A stretch of 51,258 bases of DNA from JAVHYG01 sp040390025 (GTDB lineage Bacteria > Pseudomonadota > Gammaproteobacteria > Diplorickettsiales > Diplorickettsiaceae). The DNA lies in assembly GCA_040390025.1 (NCBI GenBank), contig JAZJZD010000005.1, positions 1 through 51,258 of the forward strand, in the 5' to 3' direction. The position numbers and the translations under genes were made by a program. The number at the start of each line of letters is the position of its first letter. Position 1 is the first letter of the stretch. The notes beneath the pieces were generated by a model, which worked only from the letters and a program-made list of their open reading frames with translations, did not search any database and had not been told where the DNA came from. Below, one piece after another: positions 34,225-42,958 of the stretch.

Positions 34225-34913
34225 GATTTTTATTCCTTATCAATTTATCTCAAATCGGTTAATACTTAGCTAAACTTTCCTATCACTTATAATAGTTTAT
34301 TAATACTATAATCGAAACGTTATACTTTCTATAAAAATCTATATTTTGCTAAGCAAAACAAGATGATCACTTGCACGACTTCTTTTTTGTCGCATGCGAT
34401 ATCCCAAAATTTGTTTTCGATACCTCTTAGCGATATAGTATTTCTCATTTACTTCAGTCATATAATGGGCGCCTCATTTCTCTGCCTTATCGATCGGCGT
34501 GTCACTCTAGGCAACTATTTGAGATAATAGGAACCGGTATAACGATCAAGCGGCCACACGGTTTTTTAAAACCTCAGGTAGCCACGGTTTGTTATACCTT
34601 TTATTTACTGATAGCGATAAGTAAACTTGCCCATAACTGTAGCTTTTCAGGCGCTAAATCTTTTTTTGCTTATGCTTTTAACATATCAGTGACATACAAA
34701 GACCCATCGGCCTTGCAAACTAGTAGAGCTACGTAAGGTGAATTTATAATTGGAAATTTACATGAGCACATGGGCATAAAAATAAATCTCCTTTGATTGA
34801 TTTCTATTGCCATCTTCTGAAACCTAATATTTTTAGCGATAAACGTTTGCAAGATTTGAAAAAAGCTCAATTGAGAAAAATTAAAAATTTCCTGGTCACT
34901 GGCTCGTTAGTAA
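34225..34913. other. Gene-free accessory stretch
   Basis: About 690 bases without a convincing gene. Short frames (for example minus strand 34670-34870) lack ribosome binding sites and family features. The region probably consists of decayed mobile-element debris leading into the IS256 remnant. Confidence 0.5.
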
Positions 34914-35180
34914 GAAGCAGTTATTGATGAGGTTAATATTTGGCAGAATCGCCCATTAGAAACGGTCTATCCCATCCTGTATTTAGACTGTATCGTTATC
35001 AAGTGCCACCACGATAAACGCGTCATCAATAAATCCATTTATTTAGCCTTAGCCATTAATTGTGAGGGACAAAAAGAGCTACTTGGCTTGTGGATAGCCG
35101 AAACTGAGGGTGCCAAATTTTGGCTTTCTGTATTAACCGAATTAACTAATCGTGGGGTTAAGGATATTTTTATTGATAAG
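34914..35180 (+). pseudogene. IS256 (Mutator-type) transposase fragment
   Basis: An 89-codon open stretch encodes EAVIDEVNIWQNRPLETVY, PILYLDCIVIKCHHD, SIYLALAINCEGQKELLGLW and KFWLSVLTELTNRGVKDIFID, the central DDE region of IS256 transposases including the first catalytic Asp (YLDC). It is preceded in frame by TAA and runs out into unrelated sequence. Both ends of the gene are missing, so it is a remnant. Confidence 0.85.
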
Positions 35181-35226
35181 TGGAGAATAATAATATCTAT
35201 TTATTAAATAAAAATTAGGTGTACAT

Positions 35227-35805
35227 TAACGTCAGTATTGTCTAATGGAAGGCTTTTTATTTTGTAAAGCATAAGCGGAAATAGCGGCTAAAAGATTAAG
35301 CATAAATCCGTAAACACTACGATGCCGAGAATGCTCAATTTGGGTCTTATTTTTGAGCTGGTCATTGACACATTCGATTAAACCTCGAAGCGCTGTGCAA
35401 AAATACACAGCGGAACTAAAATAGACTTTAAATGGTTAACGAAATGGCTATAACTAATTAAATTCGGAAACGCTTCCCGTAAGTAGTTTTGCACATAAGT
35501 CACATAGTAATTTTTAAAATTCCGAAATCCCACTATGTGAAAATAAATCACTATACTCATCAACTCACTGGGACTTAATCTCGTTTTTCTGCGTCGTTTC
35601 TTTAATCCTTCTGATAGTAAGTGTGATTCCCACGCTGGATAAAACGCCTTGCAAAAATTATCGACAACACAGTATAAAACAGTTAAATTATCTTCCATAT
35701 CGGTTCTTATTGTTTTTAACAATTGTAGTGGTTGCTACCTTGGAACCGTTAGTTTAACCTCTTAGTATCTCCTTTTTCAGCTCCCCTTAGACAATACTCA
35801 CGTTA
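35227..35805 (-). mobile_element. Internally deleted IS982-family element
   Basis: Inverted ends TAACGTCAGTATTGTCTAA (35227-35245) and TTAGACAATACTCACGTTA (35787-35805) differ at a single position. The element is about 580 bases against roughly 1 kb for intact IS982, because the middle of the transposase is gone. Such a deletion derivative with both ends intact could still be moved by a complete IS982 elsewhere. Confidence 0.75.
35232..35722 (-). pseudogene. IS982 transposase with central deletion
   Basis: The N-terminal 105 codons (DNLTVLYCVVDNFCKAF, LSPSELMSIVIYFHIVGFRNFKNYY) are joined out of frame to the C-terminal end (RGLIECVNDQLKNKTQIEHS, RHRSVYGFMLNLLAAISAYA) that stops at 35232. The catalytic middle, about half of the protein, is missing, so it cannot be active. 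Confidence 0.85.
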
Positions 35806-35912
35806 TTTAGAACTCGAAAGCTTCTGGTTTACATTGTGTACTATTCTAATATTCATGCTAAAGGCTTCTTGTTTTGTAAGAAGCCTTTAGTTTGTCCCTC
35901 TTTCCCATTCTT

Positions 35913-35930
35913 TAAGTACGAGCGGTATAT
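35913..35930. repeat. Half copy of palindromic repeat family 4
   Basis: TTTAAGTACGAGCGGTATAT matches the right arm of family 4 only. It lies one base beyond the stop of the next gene, suggesting rearrangement at that gene's 3' end. Confidence 0.55.
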
Positions 35931-35931
35931 T

Positions 35932-37128
35932 CTAAGGACACCGTGTAACCTGCAAGTCTGCTACTGCTGGTTGAGCATGCATATAGATACGCTGGCTAAA
36001 AAATACTGGCGTGTAAGGTTTTCTAGCTCCAGACGCAGATTCGCTAGCGTTTGGTCGAGAAGATAAAGAATCTTGATTTTGTGAAGAAGAAGATGGAGTA
36101 TTATCTTTAGCTTGTAAAACTTCCAGTCCTTGCTGCAAAACACGGAGTTGTTCCTGTAAACTTTCTACTTGTGTCTGTAAAGTGCTGACTTCCGTTACAG
36201 AGGTGCTCGCTTGCTGCGCCACTAAAGCGTTCAGTGTAGACCCTAAGGTAGCAACAACAGATTCGCGTACTTGTACATCTTTGTCTTCTAAGTAGCACGC
36301 AAAGACGTTTAGCCAGAAAACATTGAGTTTCCAATCATTAACAACCTTCGTCGTATCTTGCTTATCGCCAAAATCACAGCCTTTCTCAAACAGTTCTAGC
36401 ATTTTTTTAGCCTGATCACTATTGGCAAACTCGGCATATTTCTCTGGCTGACGAGCAAAATTCTTAAAAATTTCCCATATTTTTTGAACTTCCTGTTTCG
36501 CTAGTAGTTTTATTTTTTGTTCTTCTTCGCTTACCTTCACTTTTGTTCCATTGACTACCTTCCAGGTGTTATGCAGGCTTTCTTTTGCGGATGCAAAAAT
36601 AGTTTTATCTCTTCCAGGTTGTGCTTGAATCGTCTGCAACTCCTCGGCTACGGAAAGCGTAACAAGCTGTGAGAATAATTCAATAATACTTTTGTCTCTT
36701 GGAAAAAAATGTCTATAGGTTTTTGCTTTGGCTCTGATTTTATTTTTATTTCTATTTTCAGCAAAAATAACACCACCCGTAACCGTTGCTGCTAGTACGA
36801 CGGTTGCTATTCCCCCTGTTGTAATTGTACCGGCTATTAGTCCACCCACCGCTACGGTTATTTCTATTGCTAGCAAAGAGGGAGCAACAGCACGAACTAG
36901 CAATGGAGCACCTTTTTTTACGGCCTTTTCCGCACCACTAATACCTAACTTTGCTTTCGTGCTGATGCCCATTTCTAATTCTTGTCCTACACTTCCCGCT
37001 ATGAATGTTCGAGAATAAATACGATTAGCGAGATAAAATTCTATTATTTCCTTATATTGAGTTTCGATACCTTTGAGATCCTTAGCAATGACTTGAGGCA
37101 TATCGGTAAGTGGTAGTTTATTAGTCAT
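35932..37128 (-). CDS. Unknown membrane-associated coiled-coil protein, candidate effector
   Basis: 398 residues. Residues about 75-125 form a Gly/Ala/Thr-rich hydrophobic hairpin (LLVRAVAPSLLAIEITVAVG, then TTGGIATVVLAATVTGGVIF) suited to two membrane passes. A helical region follows, then a short coiled coil (about 305-345, TLQTQVESLQEQLRVLQQGL) and a Ser/Asn-rich low-complexity stretch (about 350-375). There is no signal peptide and no known domain I recognise. Glycine-zipper hairpins plus coiled coils are frequent in Dot/Icm effectors and inclusion-membrane proteins, so a host-membrane role is a reasonable but unproven guess. The last 20 or so residues abut a half repeat and an IS982 end, so the C-terminus may be altered. 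Confidence 0.65.
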   Translation of the reverse strand: MTNKLPLTDMPQVIAKDLKGIETQYKEIIEFYLANRIYSRTFIAGSVGQELEMGISTKAKLGISGAEKAVKKGAPLLVRAVAPSLLAIEITVAVGGLIAGTITTGGIATVVLAATVTGGVIFAENRNKNKIRAKAKTYRHFFPRDKSIIELFSQLVTLSVAEELQTIQAQPGRDKTIFASAKESLHNTWKVVNGTKVKVSEEEQKIKLLAKQEVQKIWEIFKNFARQPEKYAEFANSDQAKKMLELFEKGCDFGDKQDTTKVVNDWKLNVFWLNVFACYLEDKDVQVRESVVATLGSTLNALVAQQASTSVTEVSTLQTQVESLQEQLRVLQQGLEVLQAKDNTPSSSSQNQDSLSSRPNASESASGARKPYTPVFFSQRIYMHAQPAVADLQVTRCP

Positions 37129-37242
37129 ACTGCACCTTTCTTGTTGTTTTTATATCTAAATAGCTTATACAAGAAAGATTAACGTTATGTTAATAGACTG
37201 CATAAATAGATATATCTATATTTTATAGATCAACATAGGGCG

Positions 37243-37309
37243 TACCCCGTACCTATCTTGGCGCTAAAGTGAGTTTTCAATCACTTAGTTTGAAAGATAG
37301 GTACGGGGT
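37243..37309. repeat. Palindromic repeat family 1, copy 3
   Basis: ACCCCGTACCTATCTT (37244-37259) and AAGATAGGTACGGGGT (37294-37309) are perfect complements; an inner AAGTGA/TCACTT stem is nested. Its reverse complement aligns along its length with copy 1 at 11722-11791. Confidence 0.8.
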
Positions 37310-37327
37310 GTAATGGGTATATATGTA

Positions 37328-39433
37328 TTAAACCTTACTACAATCCGAATTATTTTTTGTCCAACGTTGGATAATCGGCGCTATTAAGTAAGGGTATTCC
37401 GTTAAGATTTTATCGGAAAGATAGTGTACTTTTGGCAGTAAATAATGATCGCGATTCAAATCGGCAATTCGTAATTGCTGCCAGCCTGTTTGGCGAAGTC
37501 CCCATATATCGCCAGGTCCACGTAATTCTAGGTCTTGTTGTGCAATGATAAAACCATCCTGACTTTTTCGCATAATAGATAGTCTTTTTTTTGCAATAGG
37601 CGATAAACGCTCATAAAGTAATACGCAATAACTTTGCATTGCACTTCTACCTACACGTCCACGTAATTGATGGAGTTGGGCCAAACCTAAACGTTCTGCA
37701 TTTTCTATAATCATTAAATTCGCATTGCCGATATCCATACCCACTTCAATGACTGAAGTGGCTACCAGTAAGTCAATGTCTCCATTTTTAAATTTTTGCA
37801 TAATCGTTTCTTTTTCTTGCGAGCTAAGACGTCCATGAATAAGTGCTAACCGTAAATCGGGTAAATAGGATTTTAATTTTTTTAGCATGCCCTCTACAGC
37901 TTCGTAATAGACTAAATCTGATTCTTCAATCAGTGGACATACCCAATAGGCTTGTTTTTTCTGAATACAACTATTCCGGACGCGCGCTATAACGTTAGAA
38001 CGGTGCTTAGATGAGAGCACAATCGTTTGTACCGGCAATCTGCCCGGAGGTAGCTCATCAAGAAAAGAGATATCGAGATCGGTGAATGAAGTCATGGCTA
38101 AGGTACGTGGAATAGGTGTGGCTGTCATAAACAATTGATGTGCTTGTAAGTATTCATTTTGTCCTTTTTTCCAAAGCGACAAACGTTGTTGCACGCCAAA
38201 TCGATGTTGTTCATCAATGATGATTAAGCCGAGATTTGCAAATTTTACATTTTCTTGAAAGAGGGCATGGGTTCCAATGACAAATTGGGCTTTGCCCGTT
38301 TCTATTTCCGATAAAATGTTGCGTTTTGTTTTTGCTTGAAGTTTTGCTCGTAAACAGACGACATGGCATCCCAAAGGCATGAGCCAACGGTAGAAGTGTT
38401 GGTAGTGCTGTTCGCTTAGAAGTTCGGTAGGCGCCATTAGCGCGACTTGATAATGATTTTCAATAGCTTGAATTCCCGCAAAAGCAGCAACGACAGTTTT
38501 ACCCGAACCTACATCACCTTGTAGTAAGCGTTGCATAGGATAAGGTTTTTCTATATCTGTACTTATTTCTTGTATAACACGCCGTTGAGCGGTGGTGAGT
38601 TGAAAAGGTAATGCGGTAAGAAAACGGGTTGCCAACTCGTTTTGTGGTTTGAGTGATGGCGCTGTTTCTTGTTTCCGATTTTTTTTTAGCGTATGTATGC
38701 TTAGTAAATGGGCAAGCAATTCTTCTAAGATCAGGCGTTGTTGCATGGTATGTTTCCACGCCGCTAATTCAGCGAGTGATGCATCAATCGGTGGTTTATG
38801 CAGATAATTGAGGGCCCCTAACAGTTCAGGGAGTTCCATTGTTTTTAATAAAGGCTGGGATAAATAATCCGGAAAGAGATGGTCTTCGGTGCCGGAATGG
38901 GTAAAGTTTGCCAGCAAAGTAAATACCTGATGGATAAGCTTATGCCAGGTTTTCTGTGTTAAGCCTTGCGTACTTGGATAAATTGCCGAGAGATGGTCAG
39001 GCAACTTAGGTTGCTCATGGGTTTTCAGAAATTGATAGTCGGGGTGGATCATTTCTTGTTCAAATGGTTTTTTTAAGGAGGTACGGATATCACCAAAGCA
39101 AAGCAAAGAAACGCCTTCTTTAAATCCTTGGAGTTGCTGACGGGTTAAGTGGAAGAAGCGTAGCCCTAGACTGCCAGTCTCATCATAGAAGCGACAATAG
39201 AAGCCTTTACGGGGTCTATAGAGTGTTTTGGTTTGAATAATACCTTTAATTAATACCGGAGCTCCCGGCTTTGCATCGCCAATCGGAGTTATTTGTGAGC
39301 GATTTTCATAGCGATAGGGGAGATGAAAAAGTAAATCTTGTAACGTATGGATACCGCACTTGGTTAAATAGTTGGCTATTTTAGGACCTACACCTTGAAG
39401 TGTTTGGCACTTTATTTGCGATAAATTGTTCAT
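37328..39433 (-). CDS. recG: ATP-dependent DNA helicase RecG
   Basis: 701 residues (E. coli RecG 693). N-terminal helix-hairpin-helix and OB-fold wedge (LQGVGPKIANYLTKCGIHTLQDLLFHLP, then GAPVLIKGII), followed by superfamily 2 helicase domains: Walker A LLQGDVGSGKTVVA, DEQH box IIDEQHRFGVQQR, FMTATPIPRTLA, VATSVIEVGMDIGNA and QLRGRVGRS. It remodels stalled replication forks and branch-migrates Holliday junctions. It stands alone, leftward, with a family 1 repeat just past its stop. All helicase motifs are intact. Confidence 0.96.
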   Translation of the reverse strand: MNNLSQIKCQTLQGVGPKIANYLTKCGIHTLQDLLFHLPYRYENRSQITPIGDAKPGAPVLIKGIIQTKTLYRPRKGFYCRFYDETGSLGLRFFHLTRQQLQGFKEGVSLLCFGDIRTSLKKPFEQEMIHPDYQFLKTHEQPKLPDHLSAIYPSTQGLTQKTWHKLIHQVFTLLANFTHSGTEDHLFPDYLSQPLLKTMELPELLGALNYLHKPPIDASLAELAAWKHTMQQRLILEELLAHLLSIHTLKKNRKQETAPSLKPQNELATRFLTALPFQLTTAQRRVIQEISTDIEKPYPMQRLLQGDVGSGKTVVAAFAGIQAIENHYQVALMAPTELLSEQHYQHFYRWLMPLGCHVVCLRAKLQAKTKRNILSEIETGKAQFVIGTHALFQENVKFANLGLIIIDEQHRFGVQQRLSLWKKGQNEYLQAHQLFMTATPIPRTLAMTSFTDLDISFLDELPPGRLPVQTIVLSSKHRSNVIARVRNSCIQKKQAYWVCPLIEESDLVYYEAVEGMLKKLKSYLPDLRLALIHGRLSSQEKETIMQKFKNGDIDLLVATSVIEVGMDIGNANLMIIENAERLGLAQLHQLRGRVGRSAMQSYCVLLYERLSPIAKKRLSIMRKSQDGFIIAQQDLELRGPGDIWGLRQTGWQQLRIADLNRDHYLLPKVHYLSDKILTEYPYLIAPIIQRWTKNNSDCSKV

Positions 39434-39546
39434 GGGTTCTCAACTATTTCTAGAATATCCAAAAAGATACAAGACCCGATAGCGAAATAATCGTGCTAAT
39501 GAAAACGCATTGCTAAAATGGTGCAAAGTATACTATCTATGTGTAT

Positions 39547-39804
39547 TCACTTTTTTTGAACAATATTTTCATGGAGGTAAGTAGGAGATAGATCAGCGCC
39601 GTTATCCCAATAAATAGTACCTATATCAGGATTAACATCTACTCTAGAAAAGAAAGCTTTATCTTTTAATGGTTCAAAAATACCCTTAAACTGGATCAGT
39701 TTTGAAATGTCTATTTCACCATGAACGCCATCATCAAATTGCAAATACAACTTATAATTTCCTAATGATTGTACTTTGATAACATCAACATGACAGAATT
39801 GCAT
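39547..39804 (-). CDS. DUF2442 family protein
   Basis: 85 residues. The pattern VDVIKVQSLGNYKLYLQFDDGVHGEIDISKLI with a closing TIYWDNGADLSPTYLHE is that of DUF2442, small beta-rich proteins usually encoded next to a DUF4160 protein. Here the DUF4160 reading frame lies four bases upstream and is frameshifted. The pair is often listed as a possible toxin-antitoxin-like module, but no activity is established to my knowledge. This member looks complete. Confidence 0.8.
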   Translation of the reverse strand: MQFCHVDVIKVQSLGNYKLYLQFDDGVHGEIDISKLIQFKGIFEPLKDKAFFSRVDVNPDIGTIYWDNGADLSPTYLHENIVQKK

Positions 39805-39808
39805 ATTA

Positions 39809-40073
39809 CTACTCCAATGGTGTAATTGATTTTAGTGGTTGCAATTGTTCAGCTAATTGCCAATTTTCTAATAGTCCTTGCTGATGTTGGCTCGCCCACT
39901 CGATGACCAGCCCAAAAACTTTTGGTGGTAGTTTCCCATCTAACAGGCAGGGCAAGGTTATTAATCGAAATAGCTGCTTTATGTTCATTATAGCGAACAT
40001 GAAAGTGAGGTGGGTTATGCTCTTTATAATACATTACAATGATGATCCCTAAAAACCGGCTAATTTCAGGCAT
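39809..40073 (-). pseudogene. DUF4160 family gene with a frameshift
   Basis: The N-terminal half reads MPEISRFLGIIIVMYYKEHN, PPHFHVRYNEHKAAISINNL from 40073, matching DUF4160 (the PPHFH motif is diagnostic). Near 39940 the match moves to the other frame, LLDGKLPPKVFGLVIEWASQ and QQGLLENWQLAEQL, ending at 39809. A one-base insertion (or two-base deletion) near 39940-39960 explains this. The uncorrected frame gives a 74-residue product with a nonsense tail. The partner DUF2442 gene downstream is intact. Confidence 0.8.
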
Positions 40074-40236
40074 ACGATTTACTATAGATTATATGCGTTT
40101 GGAAAAACAATAGTATGGATGAAAGTGTAGACAACATCAAACTAGTGAAGGGATTTCATGGTAAAGGCTAGTAAAGTAAAGTTGAATATGCTCCAATAAG
40201 CCGCTAATACTTGATTGAAAAAAGAGGCCGTTTTAT

Positions 40237-40665
40237 ATGGATTCGGAAAAAATTAATCAGCTCATTAAGCTTCTTAATGAGAATAACTTAAGTGAAATTG
40301 AATTTAGTGAAGGTGACCAATCTATACGTATTAAACGACAGCTGACGGCACAACCGGCTCCTATTTCACAGCCGGGTTCCTTTTCCATACCTACAAAAGA
40401 AGTTGCTTCCACTGGCAATACATCTATTTCGGGCCATAAGGTTTGTTCGCCGATGGTAGGGACAGTCTATTTGGCACCCAGTCCTGAGGCAGCGCCTTTT
40501 ATAGAAATAGGCCAGACCGTTAAAGAGGGTGATGTACTTTGTATTGTTGAAGCGATGAAGATGATGAATCAGATTGAGGCGGATAAAGCGGGTGTCATTA
40601 AAGCAAGACTAGTCGAAAATGGGGTGCCGGTTGAATATAATCAACCTTTGTTTGTTATCGAATAG
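40237..40665 (+). CDS. accB: Biotin carboxyl carrier protein of acetyl-CoA carboxylase
   Basis: 142 residues. The N-terminal 35 residues are the dimerisation segment typical of AccB, then a Pro/Ser/Thr linker, then the biotinyl domain (about 66-142) with VEAMKMMNQIEAD carrying biotinyl Lys108 and the characteristic thumb (YLAPSPEAAPFIEIGQ). It carries carboxybiotin between AccC and AccAD in fatty-acid synthesis. First gene of accB-accC-prmA-hemA. The 160-base upstream gap probably holds the promoter, but I see no clear hexamers. Confidence 0.96.
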   Translation: MDSEKINQLIKLLNENNLSEIEFSEGDQSIRIKRQLTAQPAPISQPGSFSIPTKEVASTGNTSISGHKVCSPMVGTVYLAPSPEAAPFIEIGQTVKEGDVLCIVEAMKMMNQIEADKAGVIKARLVENGVPVEYNQPLFVIE

Positions 40666-40716
40666 TGGTTCGGTATTTGCTTTATTTCGTTGTTAAATGC
40701 TAATGGGTAAAAAATA

Positions 40717-42057
40717 ATGCTAACTAAAGTCGTTATTGCGAACCGCGGTGAAATCGCTTTACGTATATTGCGTGCCTGTAAAGAATTAGGCATACAAACG
40801 GTTGCGGTACATTCTACCGCGGATGTCAATTTAAAACATGTCAAATTAGCCGATGAAACCGTTTGTATTGGTCCTGCCTCTGCAATCGAAAGCTATTTAA
40901 ATATACCGGCTATTATTAGTGCGGCTGAGATTACCGATGCGGTGGGTATTCATCCAGGTTATGGTTTTTTGTCAGAAAATGCAGATTTTGCGGAACGTGT
41001 CGAAAAGAGTGGTTTTGTTTTTATTGGTCCTGATCCCGAGACGATAAGAACAATGGGCGATAAGGTGTCCGCGATCGCGACAATGAGAAAAGCCAAGATA
41101 CCTTGTGTTCCTGGTTCTGAAGGGGAATTAGATAATGATGATAAAAAAAATCTAAAAATTGCACAAAAAATTGGTTACCCCGTTTTGATCAAGGCGGCGG
41201 GTGGAGGCGGCGGACGTGGGATACGGGTTGTACATAGTGAAGCGGCTTTATTAAATGCTATTTCTCTTACACGTTCTGAAGCACAAGCTAATTTTAAGAA
41301 TCCCAGTGTTTATCTTGAAAAATTTCTTGCAACGCCACGCCATATTGAGATCCAGGTGTTAGGCGATGGCCAGGGTCATGCTATTCATTTAGGCGAACGT
41401 GATTGTTCAATGCAACGTCGGCATCAAAAGGTAATTGAAGAAGCACCTGCGCCGGGAATTACAGAAAAACAACGTAATCAAATCGGTGAATTGTGTGTAA
41501 AGGCGTGTTGCGATATGAAATATCGAGGCGCCGGTACTTTTGAATTTCTCTATGACAAAGGGAATTTTTATTTCATTGAAATGAATACGCGTATCCAAGT
41601 TGAGCATCCTATTACGGAAGAGATTACGGGTTTTGATTTAGTCAGCGAACAGTTACGTATCGCATCGGGTGAAAAATTAGGCTATAAGCAAAAACAGGTA
41701 GAATTTCGTGGACATGCGATTGAATGTCGTATTAATGCGGAAGACCCAAAAACATTTTTACCTTCGCCTGGTACCATTACACTCTATCACCCGCCGGGTG
41801 GGCCGGGCATACGCGTCGATACGGCTATTTATACCGGTTATTGCGTACCCTCCCATTATGATTCGTTGATTGGAAAACTCATCGCTTATGGTGAAACACG
41901 TGAACTTGCTTTAGCGCGGCTTCGTACTGCGTTGGATGAGATAGTTATTGAGGGAATCAAAACAAATATTCCTATGCACCAAGCTTTAGTGAGAGATGCT
42001 AATTTTATAGCCGGTGGAACGCATATTCATTATCTTGAGCAGCGTTTAGCGTTGTAA
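40717..42057 (+). CDS. accC: Biotin carboxylase subunit of acetyl-CoA carboxylase
   Basis: 446 residues (E. coli 449). ATP-grasp enzyme: KVVIANRGEIALRILRACKELG at the N-terminus, GIHPGYGFLSENADFAE, the glycine-rich AAGGGGGRGIRVVHSE ATP loop, HIEIQVLGDGQGHAIHLGERDCS and EMNTRIQVEHPITEEITG with the catalytic Glu/Asn/Arg residues. It carboxylates the biotin of AccB using ATP and bicarbonate. It begins 51 bases after accB and is followed after four bases by prmA. Confidence 0.97.
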   Translation: MLTKVVIANRGEIALRILRACKELGIQTVAVHSTADVNLKHVKLADETVCIGPASAIESYLNIPAIISAAEITDAVGIHPGYGFLSENADFAERVEKSGFVFIGPDPETIRTMGDKVSAIATMRKAKIPCVPGSEGELDNDDKKNLKIAQKIGYPVLIKAAGGGGGRGIRVVHSEAALLNAISLTRSEAQANFKNPSVYLEKFLATPRHIEIQVLGDGQGHAIHLGERDCSMQRRHQKVIEEAPAPGITEKQRNQIGELCVKACCDMKYRGAGTFEFLYDKGNFYFIEMNTRIQVEHPITEEITGFDLVSEQLRIASGEKLGYKQKQVEFRGHAIECRINAEDPKTFLPSPGTITLYHPPGGPGIRVDTAIYTGYCVPSHYDSLIGKLIAYGETRELALARLRTALDEIVIEGIKTNIPMHQALVRDANFIAGGTHIHYLEQRLAL

Positions 42058-42061
42058 TATT

Positions 42062-42952
42062 ATGGCCTGGTTAGAACTGTCGATTCAAGTAAGAGAAGCG
42101 GATACTGAAAGTATTAGTGATTTTTTGCAGCAAGCCAATGCGCTATCGATCACCTGGAAAGCGGCTGACGAAGAAGCATTATTTGAGCCCGATCTCGATA
42201 CGACACCTTTGTGGCAACGGGTTAATGTGAGTGCTTTGTTTTCTGCAGAGACTCCTACGGCAGACTTAATTTATAATTTGCAGCTTGAATTTGGTGAAAA
42301 AGCAATCTTGGCCTATGATTTTAAGCCAGTTCCGGATAAGGCTTGGGAACGTGTTTGGTTAGATGACTTTCAACCAATGTGTTTTGGAAAACGTTTATGG
42401 ATTTGTCCAAGTGCATTTGAACCACCCGATCCATTAGGTGTTACGGTTCGATTAGATCCGGGTTTGGCTTTTGGCACGGGAACGCATCCGAGTACAGCAT
42501 TGTGTTTAGAATGGATAGATGCACATCTGCTTTCGGAGCAAACTGTTATTGATTATGGTTGTGGTTCCGGTATTTTAGCGATTGCCGCATTGAAGTGTGG
42601 TGCACAACAGGTCTTTGCCATCGATCATGATCCACAAGCTATAGAAGCGACTGTGGCTAATGCTATCCAAAATACTATTTCGTCTGAAAGAATAAGCTGT
42701 TTGTTACCACATCAGTTTAAGCAAGCGGTAAAAGCCGATGTGCTCATTGCAAATATACTTGCGCAACCATTAATAGCGCTTGCTAAAGTATTTAAACATT
42801 TAATAAAAAAAGAAGGTCAATGCGTACTCGCTGGAATATTACGTGAGCAGGTTGCCAGTGTTCAGCAAAGTTATGTTGCTGAAGGGTTTACACTTATCGA
42901 TATCCAATATAAGCAAGATTGGGCAAGCATAGTAGTACGTCTTTCACATTAA
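42062..42952 (+). CDS. prmA: Ribosomal protein L11 methyltransferase
   Basis: 296 residues (E. coli 293). N-terminal substrate-binding domain, then the SAM-dependent methyltransferase domain with RLDPGLAFGTGTHPSTALCL, VIDYGCGSGILAIAALKCGA (SAM motif I), VFAIDHDPQAI and DVLIANILAQPL. It trimethylates L11 on several amino groups. It sits four bases after accC and six bases before hemA, so translation is probably coupled. Confidence 0.95.
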   Translation: MAWLELSIQVREADTESISDFLQQANALSITWKAADEEALFEPDLDTTPLWQRVNVSALFSAETPTADLIYNLQLEFGEKAILAYDFKPVPDKAWERVWLDDFQPMCFGKRLWICPSAFEPPDPLGVTVRLDPGLAFGTGTHPSTALCLEWIDAHLLSEQTVIDYGCGSGILAIAALKCGAQQVFAIDHDPQAIEATVANAIQNTISSERISCLLPHQFKQAVKADVLIANILAQPLIALAKVFKHLIKKEGQCVLAGILREQVASVQQSYVAEGFTLIDIQYKQDWASIVVRLSH

Positions 42953-42958
42953 ATTTTT

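Noticed and set aside
34314..34470. Minus-strand 40-codon frame beginning MTEVNEKYYIAKRY
   Set aside because: No ribosome binding site and no recognisable family; it could arise by chance in this gene-free stretch.
34670..34870. 66-codon minus-strand frame as a gene
   Set aside because: No ribosome binding site, no family pattern, low coding character, and it sits in decayed mobile-element sequence.
39809..40000. 63-codon minus-strand frame as an independent gene
   Set aside because: It is the C-terminal half of the frameshifted DUF4160 gene; its own ATG lies inside the N-terminal half in the wrong frame.
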